A DNA stretch of 64,000 nucleotides, from NCBI GenBank assembly GCA_036346375.1, contig CM070520.1:51354198-51418197 (forward strand), written 5' to 3'. The notes under the pieces were generated by a model. That model was not told the DNA's origin. It did no database searches and saw only the letters and a program-made list of their open reading frames with translations. The position numbers and the translations under genes were made by a program. This document shows positions 32,555 to 44,058 of the stretch, in pieces. Source of the stretch: Guadua angustifolia. Lineage: Eukaryota; Streptophyta; Magnoliopsida; Poales; Poaceae. Position 1 is the first letter of the stretch; each line of letters begins with the position of its first letter.

Positions 32555-35500
32555 TTTTTCCGACGCAATCATCACGCATATATGGCATCATTGAAATATC
32601 GAGGGTTTCTTCTACAAGTTTGATCCTCTCCTGATCTCCGAAAGCGGTAGTTCGTCGAATCGATTGTATTCTCGCCTCGTCGTGCACATTGTCAACTCCA
32701 ACGATCCTTTGTTTTCCGGGAACAACTATGTTCCTTTTCTTATTATCGGGGTCAACTATGTAGAAAACTCATGAGACTTCGTGGCTAGTATCCGTGGGTC
32801 GGTTTGTGGCCAAGATTGTTGAGGTCGGCGATTTGTGAACCCATAGTTGTCCACCTCCACACCATTAGGATGTTTGACCCGATTCTTGGTAAATACTGTT
32901 ATCTCGCATATCCCTTCGATAGTCGAGTTCCCAAATTTCTTCAATGATTCCATAGTAGATGTTCTTCTCCTATCGCATCTATGGCTTCTACCCGAACGCC
33001 AATCGCTTTTGGGCCATCGCCTTCTTGTCCTTTTGAGTGGTATAAAACGTGTACCCATTGATGTCATACGCTAGCCATGATGGGCCATGAACCAACATTT
33101 TCAATGTTTCTGTATCTTCGTCCTCACCATCTGGTATGTTTTGGTTCTTGAACCATGTGGTAAACATGCGCTTATTCTCTTTCAGGATCCAATCAACTTG
33201 GCGTTCTGGATTTTCTCTTTCAAGCTCTTCCAGGTGTTGCTCCACGTACGGCTCCACTATCTTTAGCTGTTGCAAGATAGTGAAATGTACTTGGTCCACA
33301 TTCTTGTACTCATGGTCGATGAATCTTTTCTTTCCCTTAATCCCTTTATCAGTCAACCTCCCCTCATGTCGAGGGACAAGCACACCAATCGGCCTTTCCG
33401 TGGGCATGAAGTAATCCGTGCAACACTCAATGACTTCCTCAGTATTGTAGCCCTCAATAATGGAACCCTCTGGGTAAGCACGATTCCGTTGTAAGCTCTT
33501 AAGCAAGCCCATCCACCTCTCAAATGGAAACATCTAGTGTAAGAATACTGGTCCCAATACCTTTACCTCCTCGACAAGGTGAACCAAGAGGTGCGGCATG
33601 ATATCGAAAAAGGATGGAGGGAAGCACATCTCAAGTTGGTTTATAGTCTCCACTATGTAGTTCTCGCAGATAGCTCACTGCTCATCATCGACACCTTCGT
33701 GAAATCGCATTGCGAAATGACACACCGCAGTGATGGCCACCTTTACAAATGTTGAGTTGATACCCCGATTGCAATTGGGAGCATTTGTGTATCATGACGT
33801 GGTAGTCGTGAGACTTCATACCACTTATCTTTAAATCTTTCATCGATACTAGGTTTTTGATGTTGGATGAATAACGACGGGACTCAACCCCAATGTAAGT
33901 ACTTGCACATCGATCTTTTCTCCTCACCGCCGAGAGTAGCTTGTTGGGGGAAGGTAATACTTTCCATGTGTTCTTTTCTGAGGGTGTAGTTCTTTCCTGA
34001 TTTTAAGTACTACTAAGTCTTTACGAGCTTTAAGACCATCCTTTGTCTTGTACTGAATGTCCAATGAGAGAACTAGCACGCTTTCACAGACATTCTTTAT
34101 GACATGCATGGCATCGATGCTATGGCGAATTTCCAAGTCCTTCCAAAGAGGGTAAATACTTGTAGAAAATTGACATCTTTTGAACAGACAACAAAGGAGG
34201 AACCTCCTCATCGGTATTCTTTCTCTTTCGACCCCTCTTTTGGCCCTGCACCGGCTTCTTCCCGAAAACCACCTTGATGTTCTAGACCATTTCAAACACT
34301 TTTTTCCCGCTACGACGCTTTGGAGCCACACCTTTCTCAACCGTATTATCAAAATACTTGCCCATCTTGCGGTATTTGTGAGCTTTCAGTAAGAAACGGC
34401 GGTGGCGCATGTACACTAACTTCGTGAGCATGGAAGGAACGCCGACACGCTTTCATCCATGCATACTACACAAGTCGCTTCCTTTAATCTGACCCGATAG
34501 GGCTAGCAGGGCGGGGTAATCACTGATGGTAACAAAAATAATGGCTTTTAGTGTGAAGTACTGTTGTTGGAACTAATCCCACACCTGGACCCCATCGTGC
34601 CACAACATGGCCATATCTTCCATCAGTGGTTCGAGAAACACATCAATATCTACTCCAGGCTGTCTCGGACCTTGGATAAGAATAGACAACATTAGGTACC
34701 TTCTCTTCATACATAACCATGGAGGAAGGTTGTAGATGGATAGGACTACTAACCAAGTGCTATGTGTGGCATTCCATTCACCGAAAGGATTCATACCATC
34801 GGTACTCAGTGCGAACCTTACATTCCTGGGTTCGTTGCTGAAATTTGGATACATGCGATCAAAAATTCTCCATTGTCTACCATCGGCTGGGTGTCGAATC
34901 TTTCCATCTTTTCTGCGCTTGTCGGAATGCCAACCCATTAGTTCGGACTCCCTCTCATTCGAGTACAAACGTTTCAGGTGGCCAATAACTGGCAAGTACC
35001 ACATCACCAACACAGGGATTCTTTTCTTCTTGTCCGTGCCTAAAGAAGTGTCTTCTTCGTTATTACCAGTAGTACTATTATTGTTCTTCTTATTCTTCGA
35101 GTCTTTGGCTAAAGAATCATCATCGCCGTCGAGTCATCATTCTTCTTATACCGCTCGCCTTGCACACCGGCATTGATCCAAGTCCGTAATCTTTACGGAA
35201 GAGGATACAGTGGTTCGGACATGCGTGCATCTTTTGCACATCCAATGACATCGGAGTGATAAGCTTCTTCAAATAAGTGCTCGCCGGCAAGGTGGGCAAT
35301 CCATTAGCCTTCGAAGTATTTACGCCAAGAGCCTCAACAGATCGGTGAAACTCTTGTCCGACCATCCATTGCTAGCCTTCAACCGTAGAAGCATCAAGAC
35401 CGTATGCAACACCGTAAACTCTAGAGGACAACCCTTGATTCCTCATATAATGATCATTCGCGCTTTGTGTAACGATCGACATTATCTAAACTCACATCTC

Positions 35501-35914
35501 CTTTAAAACACGTGGTTCGGCATGGCGCAACATTTCCTCTACATCAGCGATGCGACCATCATCTAGCAAACGAGCATACACGTGAGCTTCATCTCCCAAA
35601 CCATCAATGTTGCCTCCGGCACTTCGATCATCCACAAGATCGGGATCAACGTCATCGGTTGTTTGCGATGTACGTTGCTCGCCATGGTTGGACCAACATG
35701 TATAATCGTCTATAAAACCTCTCATGATTAGGTGTGTTCTGATTACACTTAAATCTCCCCACCATACATTGTTCTTACAGTCTTTGCATGGACAAAGTAT
35801 TTCCGTTTCCTTCTTAGTCCAGGCGTCCTTCTGAGCGGCTTTAATAAAAGTTTCGAGCTCTTTGAGGAATACACCCTTATTTCTTGGGGCATTGTACATC
35901 CATGCCCTTTCCAT
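32555..35914 (-). pseudogene. TNP2-type transposase of the inner CACTA
   Basis: Catalyses CACTA excision and integration by binding the terminal repeats. Domains in order on the minus strand: Transpos_assoc at 35914-35492 (CPCKDCKNNVWW, HLIMRGFIDDYTCW); N-terminal TNP2 at 35365-35120 (MHACPNHCILFRKDY); core TNP2 at 35013-34573 (LSTDGMNPFGEWNATHSTW, IYNLPPWLCMK); later TNP2 at 34352-33685 (WKDLEIRHSIDAMHVIKNVCES, KSHDYHVMIHK); DUF4218 and DUF4216 at 33533-32988 (MFPFERWMGLLKSLQRNR, WLAYDINGYTFYT); and a C-terminal tail reaching about 32555 (VVPGKQRIVGVDN). Stops and frameshifts lie between nearly all blocks, so it is inactive. The gene lies at the right end of the element, reading inward. Confidence 0.85.
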
Positions 35915-35929
35915 CTTGAACCCAAATGT

Positions 35930-36515
35930 AAAATCGATCGAAATGTCAATTATTTAGATAGAACTTTAACAAGAGAACCCTAAGTTAAATACTATAAAAT
36001 GATTTTATTAAAATCACAAAAAAATGTAAGGCCCTCTCCCTCTAGATCTAGAGAGGGGGACTGTTCTCTCCCTCTAAGAGAGGGAAAAATTAGTCCAACG
36101 ACACACAATTCGTTGGCTTTTAGCGATGTGTCTATGTCATGTGGGTCCATCTGAGTCTATGACATGTGGGTCCATCTGAGTCTATGACAGTGGGCTAGGG
36201 TGTCATAAAATGAATCACGAATTTTAAAGAGTGTCAGTGGCGCCAATCTCCCAGAGAGAGAGGAAGGGATACAAGATCTGTCTACAGATCTAGAAGGTGA
36301 GGGCTTCAACCCCTCTCCCATGCACATTCTATCTACACTACATCTTCCTCTCCCCAAGATATATAAGCCTATACAAATGTCAGGAATGAGATGCTCTTAC
36401 CTTAGAGAGTTAACTATTCCAACGGATTCAAGTTCAAAACCTAGCTCCCCTTTGTTTTCAAAATTTTGGGGCCGCCTAGAACTGCCGCAGAGAACGATCT
36501 GTTCGGAGCTTTAAA
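35930..36515. other. 5' region of the inner CACTA, no gene seen
   Basis: Upstream of the transposase N-terminus. It contains a hairpin-forming CTCTAGATCTAGAG palindrome (36040-36055) within CT- and GA-rich runs, and about two and a half tandem copies of a 27-base unit with CATGTGGGTCCATCTGAGTC at 36130-36190. No ORF of note. The promoter of TNP2 is expected here but no clear TATA box could be chosen. Confidence 0.4.
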
Positions 36516-36519
36516 GCGA

Positions 36520-37081
36520 AGTTTCCATAGGCGGCTTCCTAAGACAACGGCCTGCAGAAAAATAATAACGATCAAGCAAAACAGCACTACCGGATGATCC
36601 GGCAATGGACAAAAGAACCATACCGGACGTACATGAAAACGTATACCAGCATCTCCTTCGTCACAAAATTTGCAGACAAGCATTTACAAAATTTGGACAG
36701 ACGGTTTGTTTAAGAACTACGCCTTTAAAGACTTGAACATCACCACAGGGGGTTCGTTAATTAATTAGGCCGTCAATATAATTAATTAAGATGGCTTGCT
36801 TAACATACCGCCTGTGTAAAGATCTCAATTTCCCGAGGCGGTTCCTTAAGAGAGCCGCCTGTGAAGAGCATAGTTTCCCAAGGCGGTTCCTTAAGGGCAC
36901 CGCCTGTGAAAAGATCAATATTTTCACAGGCGGTTTCTTAAGAGAGCAGACTGTGAAGATACCTTTACACAGGCGGTTCTTAACCCCAAGGACCGCCCGC
37001 AGTCATTTGAGGCGGCTCTCCTTTTAATCCGCCTGTGGAAAGAAATCCTTGGTGTCTAGGAAAATCATTTCTGTAGTAGTG
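36520..37081. repeat. Inner CACTA right subterminal repeats and terminus
   Basis: From 36800 to 37060 units of GGCGGTTCCTTAAG and its complement CTTAAGAACCGCC-type alternate with CCGCCTGTGAAGA every 35-50 bases. The block ends in the CACTACTACAG terminus. A patch at 36580-36710 with CCGGATGATCCGG is foreign to this series and resembles the motifs of the array domain. Confidence 0.7.
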
Positions 37082-37130
37082 AGACGGCTGTAATATAAAA
37101 CCGTTTGTGATATCTCACGTATAAACAGAG
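37082..37130. repeat. Outer CACTA subterminal repeat, resumed
   Basis: AGACGGCTGTAATATAAAACC followed by GTTTGTGATAT completes the subterminal unit cut at 14382. This is the right-hand side of the insertion site of the inner CACTA. Confidence 0.7.
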
Positions 37131-37235
37131 CCTCCAGCCACTTCGTTTATAGGGTTGTGGTTTCTATCCTGAGACTGGCTGTGGAAGTGAGGCGATTTTG
37201 TGAAAAAAGACCATTGATTTTGAAGGGTGATATTA

Positions 37236-37680
37236 GATTCATTTGATTTTGGTGATCTAAGGTTAGTAATGAGTTCTAATTGCATGCATCCAATTCAATA
37301 TCTAGGTTGGTTAGGAGAGAATTAATTTAAAGATTGTTTGATTAGATCTAACTTGTAGCTGAATCCATATGTTGTTTGTGATATTTGGTTAGTAATGTGT
37401 TTTAATTACATTATATTCAACATCTAGCTTGATAAGGAAGGAATTTGATGATTTTTTTAGATCTAGCTTGTAGAACCATGTGTGTGGTTGTTTGATCTAA
37501 GGTTAGCTAGTAATGGTTCTATTTGCATAATATTATATTCGATCATGATGTAGCTAGCTAGCTTGGTAAGGATAGAATTTAAAGATTGTTTAGATCTAGC
37601 TTATAGATCAATTCAAGTCTTTTGGTGATCTAAGGTTAGTAATGTGTTCTAATTTCATTATTATATTGAAGATTAATTTG
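37236..37680 (+). repeat. Degenerate ~125-bp tandem repeat in the outer CACTA
   Basis: Four diverged units share TGATCTAAGGTTAGTAATG, then a TTCTAATTNCAT motif, and TTAGATCTAGCTTGTAG. The AAGGTTAGTAATG or equivalent cores fall near 37258, 37388, 37500 and 37630, about 112-130 bases apart. The sequence is AT-rich and non-coding, lying between the subterminal repeats and the transposase remnant. Confidence 0.6.
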
Positions 37681-37809
37681 AATTGTGTTAATTATTTCTT
37701 TGTGATGTAATTAAGGTATGTAATTGCATAATTAGTTTAAGAATGTGTGCATACGCACTACACCTGGTGCACTTAATATTTAACACTAAGTGTTACATGT
37801 GTAGTATAG

Positions 37810-38908
37810 ATGGATCGAAGTCGATGTCTGCCGAGAATCGTGACGAGTGTTGAGTACCTTAATGGCGCTCCACTTTTAAAAGAGTCAGAGAGGAGGATAT
37901 GTTTAATAAGGGGTGCAATTCATGTCATGTCCGTGCATTGATTGCGAAAATCAAGATGTTTCAAACTCAGTAGATCGGCTAATACACTTGATTCGGAGGG
38001 TTTCAAAAGGGCTATACATGTTGGACCACATGGCGAAGAGCATAATATGCAGGAAGCAACAAGTAGTGTTAATATCATCTACGAAATCAATGATATGTCG
38101 GATGATCATATCGATTGTGCTTCCGATGAGGACAGGTTGCAGGATGACAATTTGATCGATGTCACATGATGCGTATGGAAACCTTGATGACAGGGAATAT
38201 GGAAAGTTCTAGGGCTTGATGGAGGACTCGGAGAAACCTTTGTTCGCAGGGTGCAAGTTGAAATACACAAGATTATCATCCGTGCTTGAACTACTCAAAT
38301 TGAAGGCAAGCAACGGTTGGTCCGACAAGAGTTTCACAGCGCTGTTACGTCTATTGGCGGACATGCTTCCAGAGGGAAACGAGTTGCCGACAACCACCTA
38401 CAAAGTCAAGAAGGTTCTTTGTCCCTTGGGAATGGAAGTAGAAAGAATACATGCATGTCCAAATGACTATATCCTGTACCGCAAAGAGTACACAAACTTG
38501 CATATATGTCCGGTGTGCAACGCATCCCGGTACAAGCGTAAGAGTCATTCAGATGATGATGGCGAGAGCATTGAGGTGAAAAAAGGACCTCCTGCTAAGG
38601 TGGCATGGTATCTGCCTATAATTCCCTGTTTGAAGCGTTTGTTTGCGAACCCAAAGGAGGCAAAACTGTTGTGTTGGCACTTTGAGGAGTGTAAGAATGA
38701 TGGAATGCTAAGGCACCCTGCTGATTCTATCCAGTGGAGAAACATCGATAGGAGCTTTCAAGAATTCGGTGCGGATCCGAGAAATATAAGGTTTGGATTT
38801 AGTACAGATGGAATGAATCCTTTCGGTAACATGAGCAGCCGGCATAGCACTTGGCCCGTAAATCTCTGTATCTACAACCTTCCTCCTTGGTTGTGTATGA
38901 AGCTATGA
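37810..38908 (+). pseudogene. Truncated TNP2 transposase of the outer CACTA
   Basis: Begins MDRSRCLPRI with the Transpos_assoc-like stretch (MSCPCIDCENQDVSN) near 37915, then an acidic linker, then an intact 230-codon frame (38216-38908): LELLKLKASNGWSDKSFTALLRLL, CPLGMEVERIHACPNDYILYRKEY, CPVCNASRYKRK, WYLPIIPCLKRLF, LRHPADSIQWRNID, GFSTDGMNPFGNMSSRHSTWP and IYNLPPWLCMK. Exactly at the end of that motif it stops, and no later TNP2 or DUF4218/4216 sequence follows, so most of the catalytic protein is deleted. The reading direction is opposite to the transposase of the element nested within it. It cannot be autonomous. Confidence 0.8.
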
Positions 38909-39379
38909 AGTACATCTACAATTTTTTTCAAAGTACCATGTTCTTCCACCGTGGCACGACGGTGACGCCAGCAAAGTGCATGTCGTCCGCACTCGCACCG
39001 TGGCACGACGTGACGCCGCAAAGGCCACTTCAAATAGCATGAAACAAATCACACACTCCAAAGGTGTCAGTTCGATCAAGGCATCGAGGTTGCCGCCACC
39101 TCCTCGTCATGTCAAGTATGGTCTTGGTTGATTTATTAGTCGAGTTCCATCAACATATCATAAGAAGGGAGAAAAAAGCGCTACAAATGTTTATATTTTA
39201 AGTGTATCCCGATCGACAAACGCGCCTCAATGCATATAGGAAGTGTAGATATTCAATTACAACATCTATAACTGGTTGTGCCTTATAAATATCGTTGTAG
39301 AAATATTGATAGAAATTTCGAACAACACCATAAATAATGGAGGTTCTGCTGGGGGTGTGGGAAAAAAAGGTCATCACAT
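38909..39379. other. Remainder of the outer CACTA, no gene seen
   Basis: Follows the transposase deletion point. A short direct duplication (CACCGTGGCACGACG, twice within 38945-39015) is present, then AT-rich DNA. No open frame with recognisable content. Confidence 0.4.
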
Positions 39380-39647
39380 ATGGTTCTTATTTGAAACAGA
39401 TGGTTATGATTTGAAACCGTTTGTGATATTTAATTATCACAGACGGTTTAAAATGAGAACCGTCTGTGATAATTAAATATCACAGACGGTTTATTAATAG
39501 AACCGTCTGTGATATATATTTTCTCAAACGGGTGGAAAACCGTCTCTGATGATCTCCTTCATCACAGACTTATTGTTACTGACGGTTCACAAAACCGTCT
39601 CTGATGACGTTTATGAACCATCTGTGATGATGATTCCTGTAGTAGTG
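39380..39647. repeat. Outer CACTA right subterminal repeats and terminus
   Basis: About ten TCACAGACGGTTT or AAACCGTCTGTGAT units, several nearly perfect, alternate in orientation and end in the terminal CTGTAGTAGTG. They are better preserved than the left set. The 306 bases between 39651 and 39956 hold nothing I recognise and look like single-copy flank. Confidence 0.8.
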
Positions 39648-39956
39648 TGCCTTTAATCCCATCAGTTTTTCAGTTACAGGAGCGATGGAAGACATGAGAA
39701 GATGAGGAAATGGCCTGGGCTTGAAGTTTAATCTCAGATGCGGAGTAGATATCTAACGACCGGAATTATTTTACGAAGAGTGATATCCAATCTATAACAT
39801 TGAACATACATGCATCATAGGTTGAAGATAATAAGGTTATAAAGCTGCACCGGGGAAGAGAAGAAATTGCATTAACTAAGTTACTGGGATTACTTGTGTA
39901 GTATTATAGGAACTAATAATGTGAAGTTAATCTATGCCTAATAATGATAGTAGACA

Positions 39957-40215
39957 CACTACTACAGAACTGGCCTTTAGTACCGGTTGAAAACGGCCTT
40001 TAGTACCGGTTTTTGAACCGGTACAAGCCATCCGGGACTAATGCTCAAGGACATCAGTCCTAGTTCTTTCTCCCGATCGATAGAGTATCGATGCCGCTGG
40101 ATATCACACGTGGCAGCAAAGTCGTGAGCCCTCGAGGTTCTTATCGATCGGCTTGTGTCTCCAACCAAGATCGATGATGGTCTCATCGCACTTGCTGGTT
40201 TCTCCAACCGATACT
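39957..40215. repeat. Third CACTA left terminus and subterminal repeats
   Basis: Terminal repeat followed by ACCGGTT, AACCGGTAC and GATCGAT-centred motifs in both orientations, including CCAACCAAGATCGATGATGG and CAACCGATACTGATG. Comparable GATCGATG and CATCGATCGG motifs are at the right end (50580-50800). Confidence 0.7.
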
Positions 40216-40219
40216 GATG

Positions 40220-40264
40220 TGCTGTGTATATATAATTAATATATATATGTGTGTGTGTGTGTGT
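40220..40264 (+). repeat. (TA)n(GT)n microsatellite
   Basis: An interrupted TA run passes into an uninterrupted GT dinucleotide run of about eight units near the left end of the third CACTA. Confidence 0.8.
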
Positions 40265-40569
40265 CCACTAGCTATTATATATATTTGTGTATGTTAAATC
40301 ACAACTAATTAAAGCATATATAATCAATCATGCACATCTCGATCGATAATTAAATCATTGAACATTCATTAACAAATTTAATTACAACTAATGTATTACA
40401 ATATGTACACATATTAGTTATTCTGTTCATCGATCGATCGGATCACAGAATATTCGTTAACAACTTTAATTACATCTTTAGTCTTTCTTTTCCTTCTGTT
40501 CATCGGGATCATTTACGTGCATCGCTATCGCTAGCCGCTGACCACGACAGTACCACCGGTCCTTATGAA

Positions 40570-43500
40570 AGGGCCAACCTATTTATATTTGGTTCGTGAA
40601 ACTCGCTTTCGGATTTATTTATCTCATCATAAATGAAGCCGACGAGTTGTTCTTGGATTGCTCTCACTTTCGCGCGGTGAGAGTTCCGATCCTTGTTCCG
40701 CCAAATCTTGAGACACCTATCATGAAGTTATTAACTAATCAATCCTTGAATTTGTACAAGATATAAGGAGTACCTAGACATCATTAAAGCTAGTAATTAT
40801 ATTTACTCACCCCTTGTCACCTTTTAGCACGCGATCATGGCTCCGGTTTAGTGTGCATAAACTCACATACATAGTAGCCGCATAAATTGTTGCTCGGCGA
40901 TTGTCTCAAGATCTGCGGTGAAAAAAGTTGAAATCGTGAAATGGATGCAAAGAAACTAAGTTAACTAACTAAAAAACTAGCATTATGATATACGTACTTT
41001 AGAAGCAATTGTAATAGCAAATTTTTTCTAGAATACGCCCCTGTTTTTAGCTTGGAACCGTGTGAATGCACTACACATGTGATTACGAATTGTACATGAT
41101 TAGAATTTGTTTCAAATGTAAGGAAATAGAACTAGTACAATAATGAAAGGAACAAGAATTAATACCGTTGAGCATGTCGATAAAGTTTTCAAACTTTTAA
41201 CCGGTCTCCTTTGTGGGTCCATAATCGTGATCCGCTACGATCTAGCTCGATTATAAGAAGAATACAAGGAAAATCGCACATATATATGTCAACATAGATA
41301 ACTAATTAGTTGTAACATCGTGTTATGAAAAAGGAGTAGAACGAGGCGGATGCGAAAACACGACTCAAATGAGTAGGGTAGAAATATCTTTGACTTATAT
41401 TGTTGTCCCATTAGCGCATTGAATATGTTATTCTCTGCTTCGCTTGGGTGGTCTCTAACAGCTTGTCTCGCTGATAATTACGGGTCCATGAAGCCTATGT
41501 CAAAGATACGATCCTTCTGCATCTTTGTATCTCCATTCTACATAAGAAGAAATTAGTTAGACTTGCAAGTTAGTATAGTACAAGGGCGCGCACGATGGTT
41601 TTTGTAAATAAGACACTTACAGACTCCAAAGAACTCAAAGATGGCCGCTACCGAGAGCGTCTCGTCTGTATAGATCATACATGACGCTCCATTCGACATA
41701 AAATTCACCGTCCCGTGGAAAAAATCTTGTTCCTTGTACTTGACAAATAATGCTTGATCTAGACCATGCTTGACCGCGTCCAAGTACCATTCATGGAATT
41801 GTCGATCATTGTTGGTAGTTGGAGCAGCTCATGCCCCACCAATGATGCGCCCTTTTAAATTGCCATCTTACTTGGGTATACTCAATATTCGCCGTGCCCA
41901 ATACTTGACTCAAGTCAAGTCCAGTCTCATCGAAGAATTTTTGCATCTGCTAGGCCTTCTCCTCACCGATGTCCTCTCCTCTCGACGCCTTCTTCTTGTG
42001 GCTTTCCTTAGTCAATGTGCGCTCAGAGTTTGATAGGAGAGGCATTTTTTTTATCCTTCAAATTTTAATAGTCCTCAAGCCTTTGTGAAATTCTTCCGTG
42101 CAGTGTTGAACCTTCTTCTCTAGTGACTTGGATCTAAAAAAAGTAGTTACCTCTCCTTTTACTACCTTCTTGGTCTCCTCCTCGGTCATATCATACGGCC
42201 GCCTAAGTGCACCAACTTCTTGGATTGGGTGGAGGACCCCTGCCTTCTTGGGAGTCAGCTTTGGGCAAGCGGGCTTGATTGTCTTGGTCTGCGCCTTCTT
42301 GGGAGGAGACGGTCTTCTTATGGGGCTTATGTTTGAGGGAGGTGGTGTAGGAGTTGGGCTTCTTGTAGGGCTTATGTGTGCCGGAGGTGGTGTAGGAGTC
42401 GGGCTTCTTGTAGGGCTTATATGTGTCGGAGGTGGTGTAGGAGTCGGGCTTCATGCGAGAGGACACGCCCATGTTATCTCGAAAAATTATGTACCGCTTA
42501 TGCCATATGATGAAATTGTGTCTTCGCTCTCTTAGCTTTGTAGTCCCATCACCTCCGTGAATTTCGAGGTCAAGGTCCTCATACCTGGCAAACCTCCTCC
42601 ACCGAGACCTTGGAGTAGCTTTGCGGTATCTCATGGCCATGGATGAGCTGCCCGGCCCATCGGGTTAGCCATGCCGTGGGCGCTTTATGAAAGGTTCCAC
42701 GCTCGACGCAGCTCACAAGGTGTCCGCCGCTCGATGTCGCTTCACGGATACTTGTCCAAGTCCGCTTCGGCAGCCCATCGAAGCGCAATTGTTCAGCCGC
42801 AAGGAGGGGCCGATGATGTTAGGATTACTTGAGGTTCTCGCCCGTCTCGGCTGTTGGCTCAAGGCTAATCGCACCTCTCTTCGGATCTCTTCTTGCATTC
42901 TCTCCTGTGTTTGATTCAGCGTTCTTCAAGCGCACTAAGCTGTTGTGTCTGTCGAGCCTTACTCCTCACCCGACTCCTATAGGTCTCGGCGTCTTGAGCG
43001 AAACCAACCTTCCACGGAACGACGCCAACACCTCGTGTACGTCCAGGGTGCTCTGAATTTTGCAAGGCCCTTGTTAGCTCGTCGTTCTCCTGTGCTTGGC
43101 ACGGTTACCCCGAAGACTCTCAATAGATCTGACAAGCCTTCGCCACATCTCTTAGCACCTCCCCAAACACAGCATTGCCGTTATCATCAAGGCCGCCGCC
43201 GTGACTATAGAACCAATGCTTTGCTTTGTCGGGCCAATCCGTTGTTGCGGGTGGGATACCCTTCGCTAGTAGGTCCTGTTCCCTCTTCTCCCATTTGGGT
43301 ATTGCATAGCGGTAACCACCAGGGCCGAGTTGGTGGTGATAATTCTTCTTCAGGCATTCACTTTTATTCTTCTCACTCAAACTTTGACCTTCGTCCAAGT
43401 CTTGTAGTTCACGAACGCATCCCAGTGATCTTGCAACTTTGGGTGCTTGTTGAAGTCAGGTGTTCAATTCTTCTTGATATACTCCGTGTTCAGCTTCTTT

Positions 43501-44058
43501 TTATAAGTCTGGAATACGATAGCCATCTTCTTGAGATTGTAACTCTTCACCTTCTCTTCGGTCCCTTAGGGGAAGGTGAATGTCTCCTTCACATCGTTCC
43601 AAAGAATGTTCTTCGTATCTTCAGGGACCTGATCCCATTTTGCTATGCTAATTGGCACATGGTCCCTAACGTGGACGCCGCATGCCGAATTGAACGGCCC
43701 AAGCGCCCCCAAGGGTGCAAGAGGTTGGCCGTCCTCACCGACTTCGGAGACAACATGTCTTGCCTTCTTCTTCTTCTTGCTTGGACCTCGCTGACGTGAT
43801 TGCCTGCTTGGTTGACCGATCTGAAAGCATGGTACAATCATGAACGGGTCAAAATGTTGGCTTAGCATGATAGTGGAACCGACAATCATGAACGTGACTG
43901 ATTGTTACCTCGTCGGTCTCATCGTGCTCTGCATCCTCATCGGCCTCGGTGGCCTCGGCGGCCATGAGGGCGGGTTCACGCTCCGCCATCTCATGACCAC
44001 CACATCCCAAAATTAAATTTCTCATAAATTCTTCTTGATCAATTCCTTCACCGTCCAT
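40570..44058 (-). pseudogene. CACTA ORF2: plant transposase (Ptta/En/Spm) and Ulp1-like domain
   Basis: Minus-strand gene in pieces. An acidic start at 44058-43850 (EATEADEDAEHDETDE) is followed by the Ptta/En/Spm (Transposase_24-like) part at 43889-43120: VHVRDHVPISIAKWDQVPEDTK, VKETFTFP, then KSECLKKNYHHQLGPGGY and DKAKHWFYSHGGGLDDNGN. A linker with 45-bp repeats comes next (42640-42203). Further left, at about 40890-40855, NLCGYYVCEF gives the catalytic-cysteine box of Ulp1-type peptidases, and 40700-40590 encodes the usual C-terminal AIQEQLVGFIYDEI. The architecture matches the second ORF of many grass CACTA elements, whose role is unknown. Gaps with splice-like spacing and frameshifts break it. 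Confidence 0.7.
42325..42465 (-). repeat. 45-bp in-frame tandem repeat within CACTA ORF2
   Basis: Three copies of a 45-base unit (GGAGGTGGTGTAGGAGT, then GGGCTTCTTG or CTTCATG) lie in the linker between the transposase-like and Ulp1-like parts. Because 45 is a multiple of three the reading frame is kept, giving repeated Pro/Tyr/Lys/Ser/Thr-rich blocks. The first copy is most diverged. Confidence 0.75.

Larger units (their letters stand above)
14386..37081 (-). mobile_element. Inner CACTA element, heavily invaded
   Basis: The left terminus CACTACTATAGAAAA (14386) and the right terminus (CACTACTACAGAAAT on the minus strand, ending 37081) form the inverted repeat. Both ends share subterminal units built on CTTAAGAACCGC or GGCGGTTCTTAAG. 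Genes read on the minus strand: TNP2 (35914-32555) near the right end, and a Ulp1-like ORF (16577-15111) near the left end, the usual CACTA order. Joining the two flanks restores a continuous CATCACAGACGGCTG repeat of the outer element, strong evidence for one insertion. The flanking triplets are GAA and AGA, so the 3-bp duplication is not exact. Most of its 22.7 kb is later insertions. Confidence 0.75.
14054..39647. mobile_element. Outer CACTA (En/Spm) element, host of the nested series
   Basis: The left end is CATTACTACAG at 14054 and the right end reads CACTACTACAG on the minus strand, ending at 39647. The 3-bp target duplication TGC is exact (14051-14053 and 39648-39650). Both ends carry TCACAGACGGTTTT-type subterminal repeats in both orientations. 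Removing the inner CACTA (14386-37081) leaves about 2.9 kb: the left subterminal block, a short AT-rich region, an N-terminal TNP2 fragment (37810-38908, plus strand) and the right subterminal block. The element is therefore a truncated, non-autonomous CACTA that served as target for a larger one. Confidence 0.8.

Noticed and set aside
42128..42535. 135-codon plus-strand Gly/Val-rich frame
   Set aside because: Antisense reading of the 45-bp repeats in CACTA ORF2, whose recognised motifs are on the minus strand.
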